Assembly (NCBI GenBank): GCA_937899305.1 | Contig: CALDJV010001181.1 | Span: forward strand, 1 to 5,754 | Source of the DNA: an uncultured Cytophagaceae bacterium | GTDB lineage: Bacteria > Bacteroidota > Bacteroidia > Cytophagales > Microscillaceae | Direction of reading: 5' to 3' | DNA length: 5,754 nt | Part shown: positions 1 to 5,739 of the stretch, piece by piece | How positions within the stretch are numbered: the first letter of the stretch is position 1 | Layout of the letters: every line of letters begins with the position of its first letter | Position numbers and translations under genes: made by a program | Notes under the pieces: generated by a model | Told to the model about the DNA's origin: nothing | The model's database searches: none | Seen by the model: the letters and a program-made list of their open reading frames with translations, nothing else

Positions 1-25
1 TCCATAGTTATGCGTCGCTTTGCGC

Positions 26-123
26 AACCATTTAGCCATTTGACAATGAGCGCAGCGGAACAATGTAACAATAAAACCATTTAACCATTGAACAATGAGC
101 GAAGCGGAACAATAGAACAAATA
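26..123. repeat. two tandem imperfect 49-bp intergenic repeat units
   Basis: Two head-to-tail units lie at 26-74 and 75-123. Over their first 46 bases I count 40 identities. Each runs from an AACCATTTA start through an ACAATGAGCG part to a GCGGAACAAT end. The second contains a small perfect inverted repeat, CATTG-AA-CAATG (86-97). The bases just before (13-25, GTCGCTTTGCGC) resemble the reverse complement of the GCG-rich core and could pair with 50-57 with a two-base bulge. The block lies directly past the stop codon of the minus-strand hydrolase gene, so it may be in that transcript's 3' end. I see no T-run hairpin that would make it a standard terminator. The rest of 1-128 holds no gene that I can support. 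Membership in a dispersed genomic repeat family is inference. Confidence 0.75.
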
Positions 124-128
124 AAGGG

Positions 129-986
129 CTATTTTACCGGAAACTGTTTTTGCAAAAAGGCAAACACTTCATTCAAGTTTTTTAGAGGGGCTCCGTGTTT
201 GCCTTGAATGGCGATATGCTTAAAGTAGAACGGGAATTTTTTGGCCTTTAACCTGTGAACCATTTTTTCGCACATGAGGGTTGTAGGGGCGATCTCGTCC
301 TGGATGGCAGAGATGAATAAAATAGGCCCTTTGATTTTTTCGACTTTTATGACCGCTTTTTTTTCAGCATTTGTATTCTTTAGCATGGTTACAAAAGCCC
401 CTCTTAAATCTTTTTTGACAAGAAAAGGAATGCTTTCCTCTGATACTGGCACAAAAGGCAACGCTTTATTTTGATAAGTCCAACACGATGATGTCAAGTG
501 ATTGGTATGTCCAGGAAAAACCACATGACTTGGTACAATGGCCACTATACAAGAAATATCTGGATAATAACTGCCTAATAATAGCGCCAGATCTCCTCCT
601 CTTGAGCCTCCAATAATGGCGATTTTGCTTGGGTTAACTTTGGGATGTTTGGCTGCTTTTCGAATGGCGTTATATACCTTCTCTATAGCAATTTGATCTA
701 ATTTTTGTGGAATCCCTTTACTACCAAAGTATCCAATTGCCAAAAAGGCATACCCTTTTTTAATCAATTGTTGTCGAGTTGTTCGCCAATGATTACTTGC
801 CCAGGCATTGCCTCCTTCTGATCCTCCCAATCCTACAATGAGGGGTTGTTGGTTTCCCTGGCCAAGGTATAATAGGCTATGGGTTTGAGGAGCGTCTATA
901 GTAATTTGGGCGAATGCTTTGATGGATAAATGGCTCAAAACGATCCATATCAAATAAGGGGTTATCTTGAAGTAGGTCATGGTCAT
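129..986 (-). CDS. exported alpha/beta hydrolase, BAAT C-terminal / dienelactone hydrolase-like
   Basis: The predicted protein has 285 residues from the ATG at 986. Another ATG six bases on (980) is equally possible, and a TTG at 1025 would add a polar tail in front of the signal sequence, so I did not use it. Residues 1-27 look like a signal peptide: a hydrophobic stretch (YLIWIVLSHL) followed by AFA before Q27, with no lipobox cysteine, so the product is probably periplasmic or secreted. The mature part is an alpha/beta hydrolase: GLGGSEGG (52-59) as oxyanion-hole region, nucleophile S128 in GGSRGG, probable acid D230 in QDEIAP, and H264 in GKHGAP. This triad and its spacing match the bacterial relatives of acyl-CoA thioesterase/BAAT C-terminal domains, which use Ser where BAAT uses Cys. 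The substrate cannot be read from sequence; an ester or thioester is likely. It is the last gene of the minus-strand unit, behind a Crp/Fnr gene and an FNR-like palindrome. Confidence 0.85.
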   Translation of the reverse strand: MTMTYFKITPYLIWIVLSHLSIKAFAQITIDAPQTHSLLYLGQGNQQPLIVGLGGSEGGNAWASNHWRTTRQQLIKKGYAFLAIGYFGSKGIPQKLDQIAIEKVYNAIRKAAKHPKVNPSKIAIIGGSRGGDLALLLGSYYPDISCIVAIVPSHVVFPGHTNHLTSSCWTYQNKALPFVPVSEESIPFLVKKDLRGAFVTMLKNTNAEKKAVIKVEKIKGPILFISAIQDEIAPTTLMCEKMVHRLKAKKFPFYFKHIAIQGKHGAPLKNLNEVFAFLQKQFPVK

Positions 987-1030
987 TGATTGTGTTTTTT
1001 TCAAATTTGTGTGTTTCACAACCAAAAACC

Positions 1031-1046
1031 TTTGACTTAGGTCAAA
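1031..1046. promoter_or_regulatory. perfect 16-bp palindrome, FNR/Crp-box-like operator candidate
   Basis: TTTGAC-TTAG-GTCAAA is a perfect inverted repeat with 6-bp arms and a 4-bp centre. The inner TTGAC-N4-GTCAA has the architecture of FNR-family boxes (consensus TTGAT-N4-ATCAA). It starts three bases past the regulator's stop codon (1050-1052) and ends 44 bases before the hydrolase ATG, so it could control the hydrolase gene. The regulator's recognition helix reads ETLSR, the E-x-x-S-R pattern that FNR uses to read TTGA half-sites. An alternative is a weak hairpin terminator: on the minus strand the arms are followed by GG and five Ts, but the stem has only six pairs, two of them GC. I favour the operator reading. 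Confidence 0.5.
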
Positions 1047-1049
1047 TTA

Positions 1050-1631
1050 TCACTTTTCAGCTCTAATTCTGCTCAATGTTTCTTGGGCTATACCCAAATA
1101 AGAGGCCACCATTCCTAGAGGCAAGCGATGCAATAGGTGACGATGTGTATTACAAAAATGGATGTATTTTTCCTTAGCAGTGGTAAAGTGCATAGAGTTG
1201 ATACGATCTAAGCAATGCCATAGGATGCCTCCCATAGATAGCCGGGCATAGCGTTCCATTTCTGGGAAATGATCAAATAGATAAGCCAACTGATGGAGTT
1301 TTATAGAGAAGACTTGGGTGTCTTCTATAGCATCTATGTAATAAATATCTCGTTGTTGGTGCATAAAACTACGAGGAGAATTGACCCATTCATTTTCTGC
1401 ACTGAAATATTCACAGACTTCTTTCCCATCTTTGAGAAAGTAAGTTCTGACCAATCCTTGATAAATAAAATGACTTTCAGTACAAATTCTATCAGCGTGA
1501 TGAAGTAACGCTCTTTTTTTGAAGATCAGAAATTGGCCACTGCCTTTCAACGCTTTTTTCAGTACGTCACTCAATTGGATATACTGCTCAAAGTGTTGAT
1601 ATAATGAAGCTTCCATGTCTGCTGTAGTCAT
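1050..1631 (-). CDS. Crp/Fnr-family transcriptional regulator
   Basis: The protein has 193 residues from the ATG at 1631; an in-frame TTG at 1643 abuts the previous stop codon and is less likely, and the ATG at 1616 would give 188 residues. Residues about 15-125 form a cyclic-nucleotide-binding-type beta-barrel (readable pieces: IYQGLVRTYFLKDGKEV at 56-72, EDTQVFSI at 103-110). I do not see the usual cAMP phosphate-binding R-S/T motif, nor an N-terminal cysteine cluster for an iron-sulfur centre, so the signal is unknown. Residues about 168-193 are a winged-helix HTH ending almost at the C terminus, LPLGMVASYLGI followed by AQETLSRIR. The ETLSR stretch fits recognition of TTGA half-sites. About 190 residues is the usual length for Bacteroidota members of this family. 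It lies 12 bases behind the HlyD-type gene, so the two are probably cotranscribed, and the hydrolase follows. Confidence 0.9.
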   Translation of the reverse strand: MTTADMEASLYQHFEQYIQLSDVLKKALKGSGQFLIFKKRALLHHADRICTESHFIYQGLVRTYFLKDGKEVCEYFSAENEWVNSPRSFMHQQRDIYYIDAIEDTQVFSIKLHQLAYLFDHFPEMERYARLSMGGILWHCLDRINSMHFTTAKEKYIHFCNTHRHLLHRLPLGMVASYLGIAQETLSRIRAEK

Positions 1632-1643
1632 ATGCCGCAGCAA

Positions 1644-3032
1644 TTAAAACTTCTCAAACAATTTTCTAAACTGATTAAAAATACGCTCAATCAGGCGCAA
1701 ATCCTTGGTAATGATGTCGGCCTGACCTTGCATTTCGGCGCGAAAATCCAGTTGCTTGCCATAACTCGTGCGGAGGCCATTGGGAAGCTGTACATTGAGG
1801 GTATACATAGGGCCTTGTTTAGGGTCGGCACCCTGCTGGGCGAGCAACGAAATGGTTTCTATCTTGCCTCGTACCATGCCAAATTCATCGGCCGGATAAT
1901 TGAAAAAGCGAATGTTGACCAATTGCCCCACTTTTACCTTGCCTGAACCTTGCATGGGCATATTGATTTTGCCAAGTAAGTTTTTGTTAGGAGGAACCAC
2001 TGCCATTACTGGTTGTTCTGGTTTTACGTATTGATTATCGCTCCAGTAAGACATAAAAGATACCTTGCCGGCTACTGGGGTAGTGAGCAAGTAGCGTTGT
2101 TTCCAAATATTGACTTGGCTACGCAAGGTTTGAAAGGTATTTTGAGTAGTCAAAATGAAACTACGTTCTTGTTCTCTAAAAGTAAGGTTGAGTTCTTCAA
2201 TCCGGCTACGGATTTGATTGATTTGAATGCCATTACTGATAATAGACGCATTGGCGTTTCTAAGTGAACGTTGTTGTTGCAAGAGGGCCGTTTTGGTTTT
2301 GTCAAAGTCTAGCGGAGCCATCAGTTGTTGCTTGGCCAGAGTAGAATCGGCTCGGTATTGATTGCTAAACACTTTTAGTTCCTTGAGCATAAGCGAATGC
2401 TGCGCTTGAAGGTTTTTATTCAGGTTTTGATATTGGCTGATTTGAGCCTGGAGGTTTTGAATTTGGTTTTTTGGTTTAGAAATCTCATAAAAATTCAACA
2501 GCTCTTTGAATGTTTTCAGGAAGGTTTCATAGTAGCCCTGTAATTCGCCTAATTTTAAGTTTTTCTTTTTTATAAATTGTTGGTTAAAGCTTTCCAGGTC
2601 AGTCAGGCTACGAGTGTTGTTATCAAGTATTTTTTGAAAAGCCACCATTTCGAGCTGCAGTTGTTGTACGTCTTCAAAACGAGTGGGATTTTTGATGTAG
2701 CCCAAAGTAGTTTCTGCCGAAACCTCTTGCCCCTCTTTGACCAATAACTTGAGCTGCCCCGAAGCGCGTGCTACCACTCTTTGGGGAGGGCTTTTGGTGG
2801 TTACCACAATACTGGCGTTGATGATTTCGGGATACTTCATAAACCAGGATACCGCCAGTAGGACAAAAAAAGTGATGAATACCACACTGATACCCCAGCG
2901 AATAATCCAATGGGGGATATAACTTAAAATTTCTTGAACCTCGTCGCTCCGCAATTCTAAATCTGGAACTTCTTGTTCGGATTGATTCGTATTTTGAACA
3001 GGAGCTGGAGCTTGTCCGTTGGTGTCTGGCAT
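1644..3032 (-). CDS. HlyD-family membrane-fusion (periplasmic adaptor) protein
   Basis: This 462-residue protein has the layout of a type I secretion or bacteriocin-export adaptor. A cytoplasmic N terminus (1-44, Pro/Gln-rich at first) is followed by one membrane helix (about 45-65). The first half of a lipoyl/barrel-sandwich domain is at 84-113 (VVARASGQLKLLVKEGQEV), then a long Gln-rich coiled-coil hairpin (about 120-310). The second lipoyl half is at 317-345 (TTPVAGKVSF, then VKPEQPVMAVVP), and a beta-barrel and conserved tail at 350-462 carry EMQGQADIITKDLRLIERIF, close to the HlyD C-terminal signature. Such adaptors link an inner-membrane ABC transporter to a TolC-type channel. No transporter or channel gene is in the window, and the gene is the first of its strand here, facing away from DUF4199. 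The cargo cannot be inferred. The ATG at 3032 is used; no clear ribosome-binding site is visible. Confidence 0.9.
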   Translation of the reverse strand: MPDTNGQAPAPVQNTNQSEQEVPDLELRSDEVQEILSYIPHWIIRWGISVVFITFFVLLAVSWFMKYPEIINASIVVTTKSPPQRVVARASGQLKLLVKEGQEVSAETTLGYIKNPTRFEDVQQLQLEMVAFQKILDNNTRSLTDLESFNQQFIKKKNLKLGELQGYYETFLKTFKELLNFYEISKPKNQIQNLQAQISQYQNLNKNLQAQHSLMLKELKVFSNQYRADSTLAKQQLMAPLDFDKTKTALLQQQRSLRNANASIISNGIQINQIRSRIEELNLTFREQERSFILTTQNTFQTLRSQVNIWKQRYLLTTPVAGKVSFMSYWSDNQYVKPEQPVMAVVPPNKNLLGKINMPMQGSGKVKVGQLVNIRFFNYPADEFGMVRGKIETISLLAQQGADPKQGPMYTLNVQLPNGLRTSYGKQLDFRAEMQGQADIITKDLRLIERIFNQFRKLFEKF

Positions 3033-3209
3033 ACACTTTATGGTTTAGTGGTGGTTTGACCGGTAATTTAGGAAAGTAAAATTACAAAATTTCATCATTT
3101 TTTGATAATCAAGTTGATATACACTTTCGCAATTGACGAAAATCTAATCATAAATACGATTAGAAATTGCTAACTTGCCATTCGTTTAAAACCAAATTTA
3201 CGTTTTCGT
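3033..3209. promoter_or_regulatory. divergent intergenic region with inverted repeats and FNR-like half-sites
   Basis: These 177 bases separate the start codons of the HlyD gene (leftward) and the DUF4199 gene (rightward), so promoters for both should lie here. Visible elements are: TTGAT-A-ATCAA (3102-3112), a perfect 11-bp palindrome immediately followed by G and another TTGAT (3114-3118); TTGAC-N4-ATCTA (3133-3146), matching 8 of 10 positions of the FNR consensus TTGAT-N4-ATCAA; and TCTAATC-N8-GATTAGA (3143-3164), a perfect 7-bp-arm inverted repeat flanked by GCAATT (3129-3134) and AATTGC (3165-3170). A lone TTTGAC half-site is at 3055-3060. I could not find a convincing leftward promoter: the minus-strand TAAATTTG at 3200-3193 matches the -7 consensus, but no TTG sits at the right distance. 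Function is inferred from position and symmetry only. Confidence 0.4.
3175..3206 (+). promoter_or_regulatory. possible Bacteroidota-type promoter for the DUF4199 gene
   Basis: TTG (3175-3177), a 21-bp spacer and TACGTTTT (3199-3206) match the Bacteroidota pattern TTG-N17-23-TAnnTTTG at all but the last base of the -7 element. The -7 box ends three bases before the ATG at 3210, so a transcript from here would have almost no leader. Either the mRNA is leaderless or the true promoter lies further upstream. Confidence 0.3.
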
Positions 3210-3641
3210 ATGCTCAGACGATCCCCCCTCAATACTTCTGCGGCACGAATTGGCCTGAGGTATGGCCTTTTTACTGGTATTGGTATGACATTGTATTTTA
3301 CGCTGCTGCGGTTTATTTGGCCCACGGCCCCTTGGGATATTCAAAACTTGGTGTTTTTAGTACTGGGTTTTGGAATTATCAAAGGTATTCAAAAGTTTCG
3401 TCAAGAAAACAAAGGACGGCTTACTTGGCTACAAGGTTGGGGAGCAGGCAGTATGTTATCGGCTGTAGCTGGAATCATATATGGTTTGATCACATTGCTC
3501 ATCATATTTTTATATGAACCCACCGGAAGCGAGATACACCGTGAAGCCGTCGGTACTTTTCTATTTGCAATATTTTATATCGTAGTGGTAGGGGGAATAT
3601 TTTCCCTGATTGCGTCATTGTTTTATCAAAAAAGTAACTGA
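3210..3641 (+). CDS. DUF4199-like four-helix inner-membrane protein
   Basis: The protein has 143 residues, mostly hydrophobic. By eye it has four membrane segments: about 14-34, 45-62, 77-101 and 114-138. A basic N terminus (MLRRSP) and a basic loop between helices 2 and 3 (KKF-like, residues 58-70: KGIQKFRQENKGR) suggest both termini and that loop are cytoplasmic. The short loop between helices 3 and 4 carries EPTGSEIHRE. The overall pattern, with GIIKGIQKFR and WLQGWGAG, is that of the DUF4199 family found in Bacteroidota. Its molecular function is not established. The ATG at 3210 follows an in-frame stop at 3171-3173, with no other Met before residue 26. The GtrB-like glycosyltransferase gene follows 73 bases downstream on the same strand, which suggests a membrane-glycan role. 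That role is inference from context. Confidence 0.8.
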   Translation: MLRRSPLNTSAARIGLRYGLFTGIGMTLYFTLLRFIWPTAPWDIQNLVFLVLGFGIIKGIQKFRQENKGRLTWLQGWGAGSMLSAVAGIIYGLITLLIIFLYEPTGSEIHREAVGTFLFAIFYIVVVGGIFSLIASLFYQKSN

Positions 3642-3674
3642 AGTATCGAGGTGCTATAATCCAACTATAATTTT

Positions 3675-3682
3675 TACCTTTG
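3675..3682 (+). promoter_or_regulatory. perfect Bacteroidota -7 element upstream of the glycosyltransferase gene
   Basis: TACCTTTG matches the TAnnTTTG consensus exactly and lies in the 73-base gap between the DUF4199 gene and the glycosyltransferase. Transcription from it would start near 3686-3690, leaving a leader of about 25-29 bases before the GTG at 3715. At the -33 position there is only a GTG (3651-3653, 21-bp spacer) instead of TTG, so the upstream half is weak. The two glycosyltransferases may thus be expressed partly independently of the DUF4199 gene. Confidence 0.5.
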
Positions 3683-3714
3683 TTACTCATGGGATATTCT
3701 AAAACAAATATATT

Positions 3715-4722
3715 GTGCCTGAACTAGACTTGGATATTTCAGTGGTGGTGCCACTGTTAGATGAAGAAGAATCATTGCCAGAATTGGGAAAATGGATTGC
3801 CCAGGTAATGGAGAAACATAAATTTAGTTATGAAGTGCTCCTGGTAGACGATGGTAGTCGAGATCGTTCCTGGCAGGTAATTCAAACCCTTGCGGCCGAA
3901 AATCCTTGTTTTAAAGGGATCAAACTCAACCGAAACTACGGAAAATCTGCTGCCTTGAACACTGGATTTAAAGATGCACAAGGTCGGGTAGTCATTACCA
4001 TGGATGCTGATTTGCAGGATAGCCCCGAAGAAATCCCAGCGTTGTACAAAATGATTGTAGAAGAAAAGTATGATTTGGTATCAGGTTGGAAGAAAGTCAG
4101 GCATGATCCCATCTCTAAAACGATTCCTACCAAAATTTACAATGCATTTACCCGTTGGTTTTCGGGCATCAAGCTACACGATTTTAACTGTGGACTCAAG
4201 GCCTACGAAAATCAAGTCGTGAAAAATATTGATGTATACGGTGAGATGCACCGTTATATTCCAGTCATTGCCAAAGCGGTCGGTTTTAAAGAAATTGGCG
4301 AAAAGGTGGTACATCATCAGGCCCGCAAATATGGCACTACCAAGTTTGGTGGGCTCAAGCGTTTCATCCGAGGCCCTCTGGATTTGTTGTCAATTACTTT
4401 TGTAACTCGATTCCGTAAGCGGCCGATGCATTTTTTTGGTGCTTGGGGAATTGTGTTTTTCCTATTGGGATTTTTAGGGGCAAGTTGGCTGATCATAGAT
4501 CAGCTTTGGGCAGTGTATAGCCATGCCGAAATGGGTACTCCGGTGACCAATCGTCCGCTGTTTTATTTATCACTACTGACCATTGTGATTGGAGTGCAGC
4601 TTTTCCTGGCTGGTTTTCTGGGTGAGATGATGGTAGTCAATTCACCTCAAACCCATGAATACGTAGTGGCCGAAAAAATTGGGATCCATCCTGATAACCC
4701 ACCTATTAACTCCAATTCGTAA
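3715..4722 (+). CDS. GtrB/DPM1-like polyprenyl-phosphate glycosyltransferase (GT2 family)
   Basis: The 335-residue protein is expected to move a sugar from a nucleotide donor onto a polyprenyl phosphate at the cytoplasmic face of the inner membrane. The GT-A domain is clear: ISVVVPLLDEEESLPEL (8-24), VDDGSRD (44-50) for nucleotide binding, and DADLQD (97-102) with the DxD metal site. NRNYGKSAALNTGF (72-85) and HDFNCGLKAY (155-164) are GtrB/DPM1/ArnC-subfamily landmarks, as is RKYGTTKFG (204-212), matching the family's R-x-x-G-x-S/T-K-Y/F motif. Two membrane helices follow, about 239-262 and 282-305, usual for GtrB-type enzymes. The start is the GTG at 3715: an in-frame stop lies at 3700-3702, and the next Met (residue 32) is inside the first conserved helix. 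The sugar cannot be predicted. The next glycosyltransferase starts 27 bases after its stop. Confidence 0.9.
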   Translation: MPELDLDISVVVPLLDEEESLPELGKWIAQVMEKHKFSYEVLLVDDGSRDRSWQVIQTLAAENPCFKGIKLNRNYGKSAALNTGFKDAQGRVVITMDADLQDSPEEIPALYKMIVEEKYDLVSGWKKVRHDPISKTIPTKIYNAFTRWFSGIKLHDFNCGLKAYENQVVKNIDVYGEMHRYIPVIAKAVGFKEIGEKVVHHQARKYGTTKFGGLKRFIRGPLDLLSITFVTRFRKRPMHFFGAWGIVFFLLGFLGASWLIIDQLWAVYSHAEMGTPVTNRPLFYLSLLTIVIGVQLFLAGFLGEMMVVNSPQTHEYVVAEKIGIHPDNPPINSNS

Positions 4723-4749
4723 ATTTTCCGGACCTCAATCATTAAAATC

Positions 4750-5739
4750 ATGAAATACTCGATCATTGTTCCAGTATACAATCGTCCCGAAGAAGTACGC
4801 GAGTTGTTGGATAGCTTGACCAAACAAACTTATCAAAACTTTGAGATAATTATTGTGGAAGATGGTTCCACTGATAAGTGTGAATCAATCGTGGCGGAGT
4901 TTGCAGATCATTTGACAATACATTATTATTTCAAAGAGAATGGTGGACAAGGTTTTGCGCGTAACTATGGTTATGAAAGAGCCAATGGGGATTATTTCAT
5001 TGTATTTGACTCAGATTGTTTGATCCCAGAAAAATACTTGGAAATTGTGAACAATCGTTTATCCGAAAATTACCTTGATGCTTATGGAGGGCCAGATAAG
5101 GCCGCTGAATCTTTCACAAAAATCCAAAAAGCCATCAGTTATGCCATGACTTCGCCAATGAGTACTGGAGGGATTCGGGGTAATAAAAAACAATTAGGGG
5201 GGCAGTTTCATCCACGTAGCTTCAATATGGGTATTTCGCGTGAAGTATACGAAAAAACCAAAGGATACATATTACCCAAGATGGGCGAAGACATTGAGTT
5301 TAGCATTCGTATTATCAATAGTGGGTTCAAGGTAGGGCTCATTCCCGAAGCCCATGTATACCATAAAAGGCGCACCAATTTTCGTCAGTTTTATAAGCAA
5401 CTCCATTTTTTTGGACGAGCTCGAATCAACATCAACCGCTTCCACAAAGGGCAAATCAAGGCCGTCCATTTTTTTCCAGCGGTATTTGCTCTAGGCGTGT
5501 TTTCGTTGCCACTTACCTTACTCATCAACCTCAATCTATTTTTAATCCATATTTCTGGATTGGCCCTTTACTCATTGTTGGCATTTTCGGATGCGGTGGC
5601 CAAAGAAAAAGATGCAGAAGTAGGCGTGCTGAGTGTAGTAGCGGTTTGGACTCAATTGTTGGCTTATGGCATAGGGTTCATCACCGAAGCATTTGCCAAA
5701 CCGCCTCAAACCAACCCACCAAAAGGTGTGGTTGAGTGA
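4750..5739 (+). CDS. GT2-family glycosyltransferase with C-terminal membrane helices
   Basis: The protein has 329 residues from the ATG at 4750. The N-terminal GT-A domain shows YSIIVPVYNRPEEV (3-16), VEDGSTD (36-42, with ED where many relatives have DD), GQGFARNYG (66-74) and the metal-binding DSD at 87-89. GEDIEFSIRI (179-188) is the likely catalytic-base region, and HKRRTNFRQFYKQ (205-217) is a basic amphipathic stretch typical of membrane-associated family members. The C-terminal third is hydrophobic, with about three helices (238-257, 260-281, 291-313) and a Pro-rich tail. The active site should be cytoplasmic and membrane-bound, perhaps extending a lipid-linked glycan. Donor and acceptor are unknown. 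It is probably cotranscribed with the GtrB-like gene 27 bases upstream. Its stop codon is 15 bases from the window edge, so anything following is out of sight. Confidence 0.88.
   Translation: MKYSIIVPVYNRPEEVRELLDSLTKQTYQNFEIIIVEDGSTDKCESIVAEFADHLTIHYYFKENGGQGFARNYGYERANGDYFIVFDSDCLIPEKYLEIVNNRLSENYLDAYGGPDKAAESFTKIQKAISYAMTSPMSTGGIRGNKKQLGGQFHPRSFNMGISREVYEKTKGYILPKMGEDIEFSIRIINSGFKVGLIPEAHVYHKRRTNFRQFYKQLHFFGRARININRFHKGQIKAVHFFPAVFALGVFSLPLTLLINLNLFLIHISGLALYSLLAFSDAVAKEKDAEVGVLSVVAVWTQLLAYGIGFITEAFAKPPQTNPPKGVVE

Noticed and set aside
26..123. CRISPR-like array
   Set aside because: There are only two imperfect units directly adjacent with no unique spacers, and no cas genes are nearby.
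987..1025. TTG start at 1025 for the hydrolase
   Set aside because: It would place 13 polar residues before the signal sequence; the ATG at 986 or 980 gives a normal signal peptide.
1632..1946. Plus-strand open frame of 104 codons
   Set aside because: It lies antisense inside the HlyD gene, shows no recognisable domain, and the minus-strand frame has full family-level features.
2674..3036. Minus-strand open frame of 120 codons in another frame of the HlyD gene
   Set aside because: Its Ser/Arg-rich composition is typical of a shadow frame, and it overlaps the membrane and lipoyl segments of the real protein.
3193..3200. Minus-strand TAAATTTG as promoter for the HlyD gene
   Set aside because: It matches the -7 consensus, but no TTG lies 17-23 bases upstream on that strand, and it would give a leader of about 155 bases.
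3167..3517. Plus-strand open frame of 116 codons
   Set aside because: It is a shifted reading of the DUF4199 gene; only the 3210-3641 frame gives four clean membrane helices.
3689..3714. ATG at 3689 as the true start of the glycosyltransferase, joined by a frameshift
   Set aside because: The frame differs, and family members normally begin just before the first beta strand, which the GTG at 3715 already provides; no residues are missing.
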